A stretch of 64,000 bases of DNA from Lichtheimia corymbifera B2541 (GCA_000697475.1 JNEU01001114.1:1-64000); one strand, 5' to 3'; shown: positions 35,702 to 48,751, numbered from the stretch's first letter. Translations and numbers: made by a program. The notes: a model not told the origin generated them from the letters alone.

Positions 35702-36262
35702 ACGGAGAGTGGTTGGGTTGGTTGTATGGGTGGAGGTCAAAAGAAGATCAGCACGCGATCCCAGCAAAATTCGCGCTTTAGCCAACTTTGGCACTGTAGA
35801 TCCGACATTCCTCCTATCACACTTTAAGCCCTTATTGTTGTCAAAGGCTGTTATTATATGACTGAGAGAACGCGTTCCAATAAGCATACTTCATTTGGGT
35901 GCTTTAAACTCTGTTTGGCACTTTGTTTGTTGTTGAACATGATTTACTACCACCAACGCAGCAATAAATGGATAGCCAAGTAGTAAAAAAGGGATTAACA
36001 ACCTCCAAACCACCCCCGTTCATGCATGTATGTAATGCTGCGTGCGTGTGTGTGTGCGTATGCGTGTGTGATGTAAACATGGGAAGGTCGGGTTGGAGTC
36101 TCCTCCTCCCCCCCATTATCTCTTCTGGAACATTTGCAGTTGAGCACATCAAATATATGTCGCATGTGTCCTTTCTTTATTTCTTTCTTATCCCTTTCTC
36201 CTTTTCGCGTGGCTTTTTTTTTCTCTTCCTTTGTTCTCTTTTCTCTTGTGCTCATTCCCCTC
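35702..36262. other. Divergent intergenic region with a GT-rich tract
   Basis: 561 bp between TMEM115 (minus) and CYC8 (plus) starts, so it holds both promoters. A degenerate GT/GC dinucleotide tract occupies about 36043-36070, and a T/C-rich leader precedes 36263. Confidence 0.55.
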
Positions 36263-38949
36263 ATGTCAATGTCGGTGCCAGTGCACACCAACGCGGCAGT
36301 TCAACAGCAACATCACCACCACCAGCAGCGTCATCACTATCCTCCAAGCCAGCCTCTTGCTATTACACAAAGACTTGACGCAGCAAATGAACAATCATGG
36401 ATCAAACTAGGCATGTGTCCTTGAGAGAGTTGTGTGAGTGTGTATGTCATGAACCACCATTCCGGGCCGGCCGATCCTTTTTGCTTTAAACCCAAATGTA
36501 TACAACATCCATTTCGAGTATAGTCGCTTTTGGCTTTCCACACACACACATCATCAAGCAATACACGCCACTCTGTGCCTTGGATGAATGGGGGAGAGTC
36601 ATTTGGGGGGGGGAGAAGGAAAGAAAGCATACACGCGCACACAATCTCTCTCTCGTTCTTCTTGAAGAGTCAAGATAACAAGTGTCTAATCCTATTATAA
36701 CATTTTATTTAGGCAATCTCGCTGAACTCATGACCGATTGGGAACGCGCCATGGGATTATACGAATATGCTTTGCGACATAATCCATATTCCATCAATGC
36801 TTTATCATCCATCGCTTCATTATGTCGTGCCAGGGAACAATTTGGAAAGGTACAATGTCCATTTGTGTATGGGAAAAATGATATCTTACGTATCTCTTTA
36901 GGCAATCGAATACTTCAAACGGATCCTTGCTATCCAAGAAAAGAACGGAGAGATATGGAGCCCGCTTGGCCATTGCTATCTCATGATGGATAACCTGCAG
37001 GATGCTTATCACGCTTATCAACAAGCACTGTACCACCTTCCAAACCCAAAGGTATGTATTACGAACGATTATACTTTTGTGCATCATTCCAACCCGATCA
37101 TTTCTAGGATCCAAAACTGTGGTATGGAATAGGCATCTTGTACGATCGATACGGTTCTATTGAACACGCTGAAGAGGCTTTCTCGGCTGTCATGAAGATG
37201 GATCCACATTTTGAAAAGACGAATGAGATCTACTTTCGATTGGGGATCATTTACAAGCAGCAGCAAAAATATGATATGAGTTTGCAAGTAAGCAAGTAAG
37301 ACACGTTGTATACAATGACACGTTTTACTAAAATGGCACAGTGCTTTCGTTATATCCTGCATAACCCGCCACCTCCGTTGACAGAGATCGACATCTGGTT
37401 CCAAACTGGTCACGTCTATGAGCAACAAAAAGAATTCGAAAAGGCAAAGGATGCATACGAACGCGTGCTGGCTGATAACCCGGATCATGCCAAGGTGCTG
37501 CAACAATTGGGATGGCTCTATCATCAACCCAACACGTCTTTTTCCAGCCAAGTGCAGGCCATCAACTTCTTAACGCGTTCACTCAAAGCGGATGGTGGTG
37601 ATGCTCAATCATGGTATCTTCTTGGACGTTGCTACATGGCAGAACAAAACTACAATCGAGCTTATGAGGCATATCAGCAAGCTGTTTATCGTGATGCACG
37701 TAATCCTACCTTTTGGTGCTCCATTGGTGTGCTTTATTATCAAATCAACCAGTATCGTGATGCATTGGATGCTTACAGTCGAGCAATACGGCTGAATCCT
37801 TATATCAGCGAGGTCTGGTACGACCTTGGAACGCTTTATGAATCTTGCAGTAACCAAACCCAAGACGCTCTCGACGCTTATCAACGTGCAGCAGAGTTGG
37901 ATCCAACAAGTACCCATATCCATCAACGTCTTGAATTACTACGCAACACACAAGGTGCCTCAAGGTAGATATCAGATGAGGGGCAAGGAGTCAACTAGAT
38001 TGGTTTGTTGATAATGTGTTATAGTGGTGGGCTTGTCACAATACCTGTGCCACAAGATGTCAACAATCCTTACCAATATGTATCTGGTACTCCACGAAGG
38101 ACACCTCATGCAACAACATCCCACCCTTTACTTACTGGAACACAACAACCTTCAATCTCACAAACACCATCGTGTGGACAACGCACACCAACATCCAACA
38201 ATGTAAGCAATATTGAAAATACAAATGCAGCATGTGGCTCATCTATGTTGTGTAATTAGGACCCTGCAAGAGAGCTTCCAGCCTTGCAACAAGGAGATCG
38301 GCAGGCCGCTGCAGCTAATGAATCTCGTGATCAACAACATCGACCTTATCACATGTCATCATTACCTCCTGCAAAGCTTGGTAGAAACAACCATCATGTG
38401 TCTTCTCCAAAATCACCCGTCATTCGTTCATTACAAAACAGCAACAACAACGTGGATGATCACCATTTACCTGCAATTGACAATGCTACACGACATCCAC
38501 CACCCATCAAATTGGATGCGCCTCCAACTACCAACACCAACAGCAGTGCAGATAATATCGACGATGATGCTGCAGCTGATACGCTAATTAGCCTTGCCAG
38601 AAAACGTCCCGAAAATAGAATGACAACTGATATTGGTGGTGATTATGAACCTGGAAAGCGACTCAAATTATCTCCCATGGATACAAGCTCACGTACCACT
38701 ACTGCAGCAGCTGCAGCTGCTTACGAATCATCCACTTCACCCAGCGAACCACGCTCACCACCGCATCAATCACAGCAAACGGAAACTACAACATCGACTA
38801 CTACTACACCCACCACTATCCAAAAGAATGATCCCACAGTAAAGGAAGAAGCGGATCAGCGTCAATTACCAATCAAGCATGCAACATCAACTACAACTAA
38901 TGCCATCGTTGATCAAAACCCCACATGCGATACACTATCATCGAGATGA
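36263..38949 (+). CDS. CYC8: CYC8/SSN6 general transcriptional co-repressor (TPR protein)
   Basis: Seven exons (36263-36410, 36713-36849, 36902-37051, 37108-37287, 37342-37964, 38025-38202, 38260-38949) encode 701 aa. A short Gln/His-rich N-terminus (VQQQHHHHQQRHH) is followed by about ten TPRs (~40-450): WIKLGNLAELMTDWERAM, YEYALRHNPYS, WYGIGILYDRYGS, WFQTGHVYEQQ, WYLLGRCYMAEQNYNRAYEA, WYDLGTLYESC. The remainder is a disordered Ser/Thr/Pro/Gln-rich tail. CYC8 partners TUP1; the TPRs bind TUP1 and DNA-binding repressors. Shorter than yeast Ssn6 (966 aa) because it lacks the long poly-Gln/Ala tail. Exon 1 joins exon 2 only with a GC donor. Confidence 0.93.
36411..36712 (+). other. 302-nt GC-AG first intron of CYC8
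   Basis: The conserved W-I-K-L-G-N-L-A-E-L-M reading needs CTAG joined to GCAATCTC. The upstream boundary is then G|GCATGT, a GC donor, and the acceptor is TTTATTTAG. No GT donor in the vicinity gives the right phase. The intron is about five times longer than most in the window and contains a G9 run (36606-36614) and a CA repeat (36540-36549). No snoRNA boxes were found in it. Confidence 0.6.
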
Positions 38950-39219
38950 ATTGTACAAACGCACCCATTCCTGCTCTCTCTTTAGTAACAAATATGATCC
39001 AACTTGTAAATTTCTCTTATCTGCTCATGACACCATCCATTGTAAATTTGCAATCCCATTAAAACCGAATACATATGAAACGCTGATATATCAGATAATT
39101 TATATGAAAGTGTAGCTTTTGGTTCATCCACAGCTGCCAATGTGACAACATCTCCCAAGGCAGACTACATGTACATTGCTTTGATGCTAATAACCCAACC
39201 ATGGTGCAGAATTTTATTT

Positions 39220-42200
39220 CTAGAACGTTGCTACAGTAGAATTTCCCCCAGCAGCTTGAGGACCGCCACTGCCACTACCACCAACTCCACTAGGGGGGAC
39301 GAGTACGGGGACAAGCGCTACGTTGTTCATAACCAAATCCCTTCGGAAGGAGGATACATTTTGTGAAAATCGTTCTCGATCCTTGGCTGATAGCGTCCAA
39401 CCAATACCTTCGGTCAATGTACCAAGAGCCTATACCCATGCTGGGTTACAATCACCCAAAAAAAGCCGCCAACCCTGCCATCTTACCTTTGCAACATATT
39501 CACGTCGTTCAGGCAATTGTTGATTGATGACTTGGTGTGTGTACTCAATCGCTAACTATTTTTCGCGAAAAGTAAGCATCTTCATTATCACGCCTAGTAA
39601 CATTTATACATACCTCCTTTTGCAGTAACATAAGCACATACAACGGCCGTGACAACGACCACTGATCAAGATTGTCATCAAACAGGATTAAATTGAAAAC
39701 GGTCATCAGCATGGAAGGTAGCAGAGAGGTGTATTGAGCGAGGTAACCCATCATCCAGTGCGTAGCAGGTGCCTGTTTGGAAGTAGATGATCGTCGTCGT
39801 TCAAGAGATGCATTTGAAGCAGCGCTACCATCCTCTTGATTCATGGCTTGTCGTGCTTCCGCCTTTTCCGATTCACGCACCACAAATGAGCAAACATTAT
39901 CAATAGCAGAACATGCCTTGGATCGCACAAAGCTTTCAGATGACTCGACTCCTTGCTCAAGAGCTTGCATCATGTAAAGGAATACGTTCGGCTCCAACGA
40001 TGGTAACGCGGTCAATTGTTCTTTGGTAAAATCATCAAGCATCGAGATACAAGCACGTGCAAGTTTAGGGAAACCCTGTTTTAAATAGCATTTGTTATTA
40101 GCAAGATCCCTTCATAAAAGAATAAAAGTCACATACCATAAGATCATTCAACGGCACGTTGAGCAAGAGCTGGAACATCATTTGGAACGCTTCATTGATT
40201 GCCTTATCCTGGTACAGCCAAAAGACTCCGAAATTAATGTATCGTCCACCAAGGCACCGTGACATGATATTGAAGCAGATAGATATGCCTTTGTATCTAA
40301 TAAAAGGGTATCGGTTAATCTCGACGCTATGGTCAATGGCATCCCAGTACTTACTTGTAGGGGTATTTTTCACTTTCGTTGGTAACTTGGTGTTCGAGAA
40401 TGTGACGACCATAGGTGCAAACCACACGGCTAGCATCACGGAATATAAGAATGCCGTTGGGAGATGAAATATCAAAGTTGAGACGCTGACTCCGATTGAA
40501 CACAAAATCTGCAAAAAACTTCAAGACCGTATTGACGATGGGATCAGGTGACCAAGCTTCAATGGCACGCAAGAGGATGGGCATGTAATCAGGATAAAAC
40601 CAGTTGAAGAACATGAGGTAATCGCGTCGGCTCTGAATCGGTTGAATAAAACCACGCAAATCTCGGAACACATCTTGCAAAGCACGCTAGAATAGAAGCG
40701 TTGAATAAAAGGCACTTTTTTTCTCCCCTTTCATATGGATCCACTTACTCGAACATCAGGCTGTCGGAAGGCTTCCACGCTATCAAGTGCTTCGATGGGT
40801 TCCAAGCGTAATTCAAATGGACGCATAAACGAATAGAAGTCCTTCTCCGTGTAATCATCCGCAAATAACACCTTGGATAGTACTTGATAATAGAGCATGC
40901 GATTGTGGTGATGTTTGTCGCTTTCAAAGAATGCAAATTCGTTCGACATATGGTTCTGCAAAAGCAGTCGTGCCGTCTCAATCTTCCTCAGGTTCTTCAA
41001 TGAGCTATAGCCACTTGCTAACTCATTAAATAGCTCCAACGTCCTTCGAATCACCATTTCACTATGGCTCCAGCACTGTAGATTGGTAATACTAAAAGCC
41101 ATGTACGCATTGGTTATCCCCATTCATTTTCTGCTTGATCCCTGTCACTTACATTTTCCGCATAACCACATTGAGCATGAGGACTTGGTCGCTGATACCA
41201 AACATCTCTGTCAGCTTGCTATATACCTATAACCAAAAGCTGTCAGCCAATATATCTTTTTGTCGACACGGTATACTTGATTACATTTTTGCCTGTGGTC
41301 TCTCCAATATATGATTTCCGAAACTGCAAGAAAAAGTAGACAAATGCCATATCGAGCTTTTGGTTGAGGAAGGCGTTGCCATGTTGGCCTTGAAGGGCTT
41401 GATTCACATCCATCAACTGAAGAACTTTGCTTGTCAATTCACCATCCAATGCATCCAACTCGTCGGAAGACAAGAACGACTAAAGAAAACATACGATTAG
41501 CATATGTTACTCAGCCATCCTCATGGATAGTTGCTTACCGGTCGACTACCAACGAAAATAGCAGTGATGTATACGAGCCATGCAAACTTGGTTTCGATGA
41601 CTTCGAGAGCTTCCTTGAATGCATCTCCGCCAGTCATACCAGAACGAGCTTGTGCAATCAATTCCTGTATAACATGGACACACACACACATCAGGGGTGT
41701 AACTCAAATCGGCGCACGGACCACAAAATCCCTAACCACACGACGTGATACGTCATATGCATCATCCTCGTGCTTACCTGGTATTGATTTGCAATCGGGT
41801 TGAAAATGGAAACAAGAGCCGAACATGATTCTTCGTATTTGCAGCGAGCAATGTTTCCAAGCATGGCAAGCGTTTCCACGAGTGATTCTTCATTCTCGAG
41901 AGGATCTAATGTCACGTGTTGTAAGCAATGGTGACCTTCTTCCTGTTCCAATGCAACATACCATCCAACATTTCTTCAATACGAACAGGCACAGATTCGA
42001 CATTTGTTGTAATATAAACGCGAGTAAGCTAATCAAAAGAGTCATATGCGTTAGTCACGTGTATTGCTCGTCTATGGAATTGCACATACCTCCACAGTGA
42101 TATCCTTCAACTTTTGTACGACGGCTTCATCCAAATGTTGATAATAGGTCATGCTTTGCACCACACGAGACCAAAATCCAAGAAGATACATGGCAGTATT

Positions 42201-43779
42201 AGGAGCCCACTAATCATGTATAAAGAGGTGAGCTGTCAATACACATTCTCTCTTTATCCCAACACCAAACCATACCTTCCATGACTGTAATGCCTTGACC
42301 GTGAATTCAGCAACGAAACCAATCCATTCAAGGTATCCCGGTTTTTCAGCCATTTCATTCAAAGGGGCAGTTGCACGGAATCGATAAAGCAATCGACAGA
42401 ATTCATTGTAATTGTTGGTGTCGTTCATGCCTTGGGATGTGATGATAATATCCTGAATGCCTTGCATCATGCTGAGCACAAAGTTGGTACGCTCGGTATC
42501 TCCACTGAATAAAGCCTTGCGCACAGAAGCGACTTGGACGAGACACTCCATTACCTTGCTGCACAAAGGTGGAGGGAATTCACGATAAGCAGTGAACAAG
42601 GTAGGAACAAAGCTTTCATTTTCAAAGATGGGACGCCAAGCTGCGGGAATCTTTTTTGTGTGTGTCACGACCATGATGAGCATCTTTTCCCCTTTGTTCA
42701 TTATCCTCCCTCAATTTACCTGTACAGTGCCAATATCCTCTCCTGCTTCATCCAAGTTGGTGCCAGCGAAATCATACGACAAACACTTGAGAAGAACGCT
42801 GATGGTGGCATCCTTCATCCGATCCTCTTGACCAGCTAAAGGAAAGCAAAGAAATCAGTATTCCATAACAACCAGTCTTCATTATGATGTTACCACTCAC
42901 GTTTCTCGAATGGGATATTTCGTTGTAGTAGCTGAGTCAACGTATCATAGGCTGCTTCAAAGATTGGGAATAACTGAGTATCACGAAAGGCGGCCGCTAA
43001 AGGAGATCAAGTTAATTATTGTGTCATCGTATCCATTGTCAACTGACATACCTGCTTTTCGAAACTTGGCCGAATTTCGAGGTGCCGTGGGTGAGTTTAT
43101 ATCTTGAATGAGCACTGCAAGAATATGCATGCCAACAATGCGATGATCCATGGATGCCTAGAATAGCCCATAAGTTGATAATACTATGGGCAGCAGCAGC
43201 TATCTACAAACACATACCTGAAGGAACTGATTCATATCCTTTTGTACATTGCGATATTCTTCGACATCCAACCATCCAAGACGTGTAAGTAATGCCAGGA
43301 CACCTGCTAGTTGGGATATGACAAAAGGTTGCAAATCTGGATGCATAAAGCAGTATCCAAGTAGGAATGTGCCTATATAGATGATGGGTATGAGAGATAG
43401 ACCTCGGGATAAAAGAGAACGACTTACGTAGTTGGACCTTGGTGTCGTTGGCGAATAGAGTGAACTGCGCCAGAACAAGTTGCTTCAGACGAGACAAGCA
43501 GAAAGTTTGAACATAAGGGTTGGGGGAGTTTTCCAGTAGTACACGTAAAGCAGAAGCTGTGTCTGTGGGTGTGGCAATGGCAAATGTGGGGCTGTTTTCC
43601 ATGCCAGGAGGAGGTGGTTGTCGTTGGGATGCTGCAATGCCGCCACCTGCTTCATCGGCAAATGTTGGGAAGCTATACTCGAGAATCTTGAGTACTTGGT
43701 CGCCTTCGGTAGATGACTTTGGGTTGTAAAGTTGCTCGCACAAAGCAGCATAGTACGCGGTCCGTTCGTCTTGGGCCAT
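39220..43779 (-). CDS. XPO7: Exportin-7 (XPO7/RanBP16-type karyopherin beta)
   Basis: Eighteen exons (43779-43428, 43372-43218, 43157-43052, 42996-42901, 42835-42720, 42650-42276, 42209-42090, 42028-41962, 41905-41778, 41664-41539, 41479-41285, 41226-41153, 41091-40749, 40686-40355, 40296-40137, 40075-39614, 39555-39487, 39429-39220) sum to 1161 aa, close to XPO7 size (1087 in human). Typical blocks include ALCEQLYNP at the start (importin-beta N domain), DEAGEDIGTVQIPAAWRPIF, SKVMECLVQVASVRKALF, NNYNEFCRLLYRF and RDYLMFFNWFYPDYMP. It is a Ran-dependent HEAT-repeat transport receptor for broad folded cargo. Every junction preserves frame. A low-complexity insert (PPPPGME) lies near residue 55. 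It is convergent with CYC8 (270 bp apart). Confidence 0.92.
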
Positions 43780-43999
43780 GGTCGGTTTGATATATCAAGG
43801 ACGAAAGGAGAAAAGGCGTTGATTTGTTGTGAGTATATTTATATTTCTCTCGCGCACTCCCTTGTTGGTATAGAAAGAAGGAAAAGAAAGAGAGACAATG
43901 AAAAATACAAAGAGCAAGAAGAGATAGGTCTGGCAACAACACCCAATCGCCCACACACGTATACACACACCACTCACATACAAACGCGCGCGTGTTAAT
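43780..43999. promoter_or_regulatory. XPO7 upstream region
   Basis: 220 bp between the XPO7 start and a possible small plus-strand gene at 44000. It contains a TATTTATATTTC stretch near 43836 and an alternating-CA tract near 43950-43970. It is probably the XPO7 promoter. Confidence 0.45.
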
Positions 44000-44242
44000 G
44001 TGTCTGACTATAAGTCGCTGCTTAAGTCGGAATCCCCTACTATTGCCCAATTCCATTCAACAACCATCACCTCTTCCACCCCACCTACTTGTTCATCCTT
44101 ATCCTCTAATCAATCGAGCGAATCATTACCGTCATCATCATCTTGTAATAGAATAATCAATCACAATGTCGTCATCGTGGTTGCCATTATCTCTTACTTG
44201 GTTGTCCAAGAATCAGCTGATGCGAACCTGACACAGACTTGA
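44000..44242 (+). CDS. Possible small single-pass membrane protein (80 aa), uncertain
   Basis: An 80-codon frame starts MSDYKSLLKSES, has a Ser/Thr/Pro-rich middle and one hydrophobic span (NVVIVVAIISYLVV) near the C-terminus. It opens in a credible divergent position relative to XPO7. No family match was recognised and no second exon is obvious, so it may be chance. A GTAATAG donor-like site at 44145 could also mark the end of a first exon. Confidence 0.3.
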   Translation: MSDYKSLLKSESPTIAQFHSTTITSSTPPTCSSLSSNQSSESLPSSSSCNRIINHNVVIVVAIISYLVVQESADANLTQT

Positions 44243-44665
44243 CTTTTATGCATGATGTTTTTTCTGATACAGACGCACGCATAGCCAATGTGGATGATGA
44301 TCTTTGCATTAAGCGTATCATTTTGTGAAACATATACTCATTCCACCAGTAGCTGCTATCATTGGGACATGGTCAGTTTCGTGCACAGATGACAAAGAAT
44401 GCACATCCTGCAGCCCTACTCTCTTTATCCACATTTGCCTCTTGTTTTCTTCCTCCTCCTTTGGGAAACCAATATCCACAATGAATGATACACGGTGTCT
44501 CTCTTCCAGCACTCTTAATGTTCACTTCCTGCTAATCCGTTGAATATCCTCCTTCTCTCCCACCCCCCAAAACATAGATGCCATTCCCTTTGTTCCTTTG
44601 AATGTACTCATCGAAACCATGGAAGCAATTCCTCTCTCGAATATATGGCGTGCATTGTTTCCCGT

Positions 44666-45028
44666 TTATTGTAATTCTAATTGATTGGTGGTATTGGTAT
44701 ACTGTTGTTGTTGTTGTTGTTGTTGTTCGGCACGTTTGACCTCGTTTTGAAGAGTTTTCCTGTATTCGGTCGTTCCACTTGGAGGGATGCCGGGAGATAA
44801 GCCGAGAGCAGTGCTTGGAGAAACACGTGAGAAACCAAACCACCCAAACTTGAAGACAAGCTCGTTTGCCAAAATCTCGCCAAAGCCAAGCATGACGCCG
44901 TTGACGAAGGGAAGAATCAGATTGACAGCTGTTGACTTGAGTATCCACACCAATGTTGGATTCTTGTACCAAGGCTCGCGACGCACAATGACACCAGCAC
45001 CACTCGATTTCTCTACCAAATCTGCCAT
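44666..45028 (-). CDS. MIM1: Mitochondrial outer membrane import factor MIM1/TOM13
   Basis: Single exon, 120 aa. The centre holds the family hallmark, one membrane helix with small residues: AVNLILPFVNGVMLGFGEIL followed by ANELVFKFGWFG. MIM1 oligomerises in the outer mitochondrial membrane and inserts alpha-helical outer-membrane proteins, including TOM subunits. The N-terminus is short and polar; the C-terminal tail is extended and ends in a poly-Gln tract (eight Gln, pure CAA codons at about 44703-44729). Start at 45028 chosen because upstream in-frame residues do not continue. It lies head-to-head with GET4 at 45884. Confidence 0.85.
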   Translation of the reverse strand: MADLVEKSSGAGVIVRREPWYKNPTLVWILKSTAVNLILPFVNGVMLGFGEILANELVFKFGWFGFSRVSPSTALGLSPGIPPSGTTEYRKTLQNEVKRAEQQQQQQQQYTNTTNQLELQ

Positions 45029-45883
45029 GATGGGTAAGGAACCAAGAACACGAATATACGTATCCTCCGCCGTGTCCTTTGTTACTTGAACTCCCGGCTG
45101 GTAAATGTTTAGCCGTCAGTAAAGAAGGTCTATTGTCCATTATGCCCTACGATGACTTGCCAAAGATGAGCGACACCTGACATTATCTTGTTGCATGAAT
45201 GGTTTTGGAGTCCCCGTATTGCATATCCCTTGTACTCCTTAGCGAGAATCCCTGGTTACTTTATCTTGCATGAAATAGCCTTCCAAACATATAATGAACC
45301 TTGTACCAAAATAAATAATGCTCTTTGTTATCTACGTGTGCACTTGAACGCTGTGTCATGTGTATAATAGAACCTGTTCTCCTAAGAAGCCATATGCAAT
45401 CATCCGGCTTCTTTGTTCCTTTGCTGTTTAGTGCATGCATATGCAATGAAAAGAAAGATGTAAAGTAATGGATCATTACTCGAGTCGATTCACCCTATGA
45501 TGATCTTAAAGGACACTGCATATTGATTACTCACACAGCTGCAGTGGACTACATAGTGTACATTTTACTTTATTGAATTATGGTATAAAAGAAAAAGTCG
45601 GCCTATTGATTCTATCTTGATTTCAGCACTCAAATTGGGGTTGCCTGGCAACACAAAATTTCCAAGATACGCCCATATAGAGAACCTTTACGTGTATGAT
45701 ACCATGAAACTAATCCCATCAAGCAGATTGATCAATAATATTATCTTTTTCTGATGACATCTGATCCCATGCTAAGGATTGGGTGGAAAGTGGCCGTGTG
45801 GAATTGTGCGGTTCTGGTCTTTCTAAACCCGCCACGCGTGGCGAGACACAAGTGGTGCTGCTTCTCTCTCTCTTATTCACATA
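45029..45883. promoter_or_regulatory. Divergent intergenic region (MIM1 / GET4)
   Basis: 855 bp between two divergent genes that both act in membrane-protein insertion. Nothing else was recognised; short minus-strand frames (45261-45476, 45719-46120) lack support. Confidence 0.5.
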
Positions 45884-47217
45884 ATGGCACAAAAAGGCAC
45901 TGAAAAGACCCTCCAGAAACTCAAGGACTCTATCAGCAATGGCAACTACTATGAAGCTCATCAGATGTACCGGACCGTAGCTCGCAGGTAAAAAGGCATC
46001 ATGACCAGCTTGAACATTGGTGTGGTGACACTTGTTTCTAGGTACAACAAGCAACAAAAGTACAACAAGGCTATCCATTTGCTTCACGATGGAGCCGTTT
46101 CCCTTATGCAACACAAGCAATATGCCTCAGGATCAGACTTAGCAAACTACATGCTCGATACCTACAATTCAGCCAATCTTGCAGTTGACGAGAAATCACT
46201 CGGTAATACGGCGACGGCATATCAACGCACACCCTTTGATGTCTCACACTCCAACGCTACATAGATCGTGTCGTCGAATTGCTTTCTTTGTATCCCAGTG
46301 AAGAAACAGGCCGAAGATCGTACATCCACAATGCTTTTAGGTGAGTAGCATGATATTGATTTGAGTTGCTATGCATAGGGTATTGATCATGAGGATGGCA
46401 GTTGGACTCAAAAGAATGGTCAATACCGTGAAGGTGATCCTGATTTGCATGATTATGTTGGTACCATGTTCTATCACGGTAAGTATATATACGAGTAAAT
46501 GGGCTGGTCTACGGAGCTAACATTGGATTGACAACAGAGGGACGATTTGCATTGGCCGAGGAACACTTGCTGGTAGGAACCGATCATAGTGCTGAGCTAC
46601 TAGGCACTGTTGCTGCAAAGTGGTCTGAAGCTGAAGGAATGCCATCAGGAGGTTTATTCATTGCACGTGTCGTCTTTCAGTAAGTAGGATTGGTGGGAAC
46701 GGTAGAGCAATGTACATGTATGTACTCATAATTGAAAAGATTACTAGCAATGAAAAACATTCACCATGCTACCCTTGCTTATGAGGCATTTATTCAAGCA
46801 TCCAATCCTCCCAAAACAGGATCTGAAGTCGATGTGCGACATGCTCCAGCTGATGAACCTGTCAAGGAGCCTGTATACGACGATAGCTGGCTTAATTTCA
46901 CACGACTTGTTTTGCTGACCGTGCAACGCGATGCCACCGACTTGTTCAAGCAGCTGCGGGAGACTTATGGAGCTATGTGCAATGAACAAAAAGGCTTCGA
47001 CGAGGTATGATGAGGATGAGAGTGGCTATGATTTTGCTGTTGTCATTGACGGTGGACCCAACAATAGTTGCTGGATGACATTGGTGCTGTCTTTTTCAAT
47101 ATCCCTCGACCCAAAAAGCAAGCCAATTTGCTGCAGGATCTTATGAAAGGATTGTTTACTGGTGGTCCAAACCCTCCACAGCAACAACAGCGTCAAGTTG
47201 GCATGGAGCTCGATTAA
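45884..47217 (+). CDS. GET4: GET4 homologue (TRC35), tail-anchored protein targeting
   Basis: Seven exons (45884-45987, 46042-46202, 46265-46340, 46402-46478, 46538-46679, 46740-47004, 47068-47217) encode 324 aa. It is an all-helical TPR-like solenoid with family stretches: GNYYEAHQMYRTVARRYNKQ, LLHDGAVSLMQHKQ, SGSDLANYMLDTY, YVGTMFYHEGRFALAEEHLL and WLNFTRLVLLTVQRDA. Get4 with Get5 bridges Sgt2 to the Get3 ATPase, handing tail-anchored proteins to the ER pathway; in animals TRC35 acts with BAG6. The C-terminus ends GMELD after a short Gln run. All introns are about 50-65 nt. Confidence 0.92.
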
Positions 47218-48751
47218 ACAGCAAGTGATCACCCATCGTTGTCTTTCCTTTAGTTTTTAAACCTTCCCCTTTTTTGCATGGTAACTATAATACACGAGGA
47301 GTATGATATTTCTGGGAATCAGTGGGATTTGATCTAAGGATGGGATGGGATGCCAATTGAGATAATAATGGCATGTACGTTGGTTTGATGTGATTGTTGT
47401 CAATGTCATCAGGGTGCCACGTTGCAAGCGCTAACAGAAAATGTAAAACGGCTCTTTATTGTTGTCAACGATAACGTTAAGGGGCACATTATTTCAGTCA
47501 TCTTGCACTATCGTAGATCATATTACGATAAACCACATTAGTAATGCCGACCACATCATATGCCGACATAGCAACTGGCATCATTTGGGTTCGGGAAAGG
47601 GACCATGCTGATGATTACAAAATGTCATCATGCTATTTATCAGCCAGTTGTATCCATAATATGATAATGCCGGAACATCAAGGTTCACGCCATATGACGA
47701 CCCGTTATGGGCGGATAACATCATGTCTAATTTCCATTGCCGCTCGTCGCAATTAGGCAACGAAATCAAGACGACCTTATATTCGCTATTACATGTGATC
47801 CGAATTCTTCCTTTTCGTTCTTATGTACTGCATTGATGAATCAATGGTGGCTGCTGGTGACGATAGCCACCCTATAAATGTTGCCATACCACGCATAACA
47901 TGATACCGATTGTTGGGGAAACACCCATTGTAACCGATTAAACGGCACAAAATGACGACAGAATTGTAGATTTGGGGGTGAGAAGGAGGCATGGGTGGTT
48001 GGTGCTTTGAATCGGACAGGCTGTTGTTGGTTATTATTATGGGTGATGGTGGGCATTGTCTTCCGAAAACTTTGTGCTACACTGTGACCATAGAAAGTAT
48101 CGAAAAAGAAAGAATGGGGCCTGTTTGTTATAAAGCGGGACATGTGAAGCTACTGAGCGAGACAAAGCAGGTGTGAAAACCATTACAATTCGCGATGCTG
48201 ACTATCTTTAGAGCTACCATTGACCGACCACTGCCCGGTGAAATGACACCACCCATTCGATATTTGTATGTGTGGTGATGACTGAGTGCTGCACATGGGT
48301 CATGTGCTATCGGAATCATTCATCTGGTGATGAAGGTGGCGGCAAAACAGAAAGGTTCTTATGATTCTTTTCAAAGCAAACAAAAGCGTGGGGAGAGAGC
48401 GAGATATGTAAAGATTAAGGTACACATTGGTGTTATTACAGTGTGTGTGACCATGGAAAGGGTGTTAAAAAAAGGCTTGGCAGAATCTTATTAAGTAACA
48501 CGTCTTCATTGTCTTTTGCAAAGCGTGGTTGCTCCGATGGGTGGCAGAATGTGACACAAGAACACAAGCATGAAGCGTCAAAATATGCAAGTTGGGTTGT
48601 GCTGTGTTGCTCGGAAAACCCAACTTCTTTTTCTCCTCAGCTCTTTTCTCCCCTTTTTTACTTTTCCACTCCACCACCACCTTCTCCTCCTCCTCCTTTC
48701 CCCCTTTTCTTCTTTTTATTCTTTCACCCTTTCCATCCCTTGGTGCATTTC
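47218..48751. other. Intergenic, no gene seen
   Basis: 1.5 kb between tandem genes. The last ~130 bp before 48752 are strongly pyrimidine-rich (TTCTCCTCCTCCTCCTTTCC region), a typical leader of the downstream gene. Frames such as 48443-48943 run through this leader and its first exon. Confidence 0.5.

Noticed and set aside
36411..36712. snoRNA inside the long CYC8 intron
   Set aside because: No C box (RTGATGA) followed by a D box (CTGA) at suitable spacing on the sense strand.
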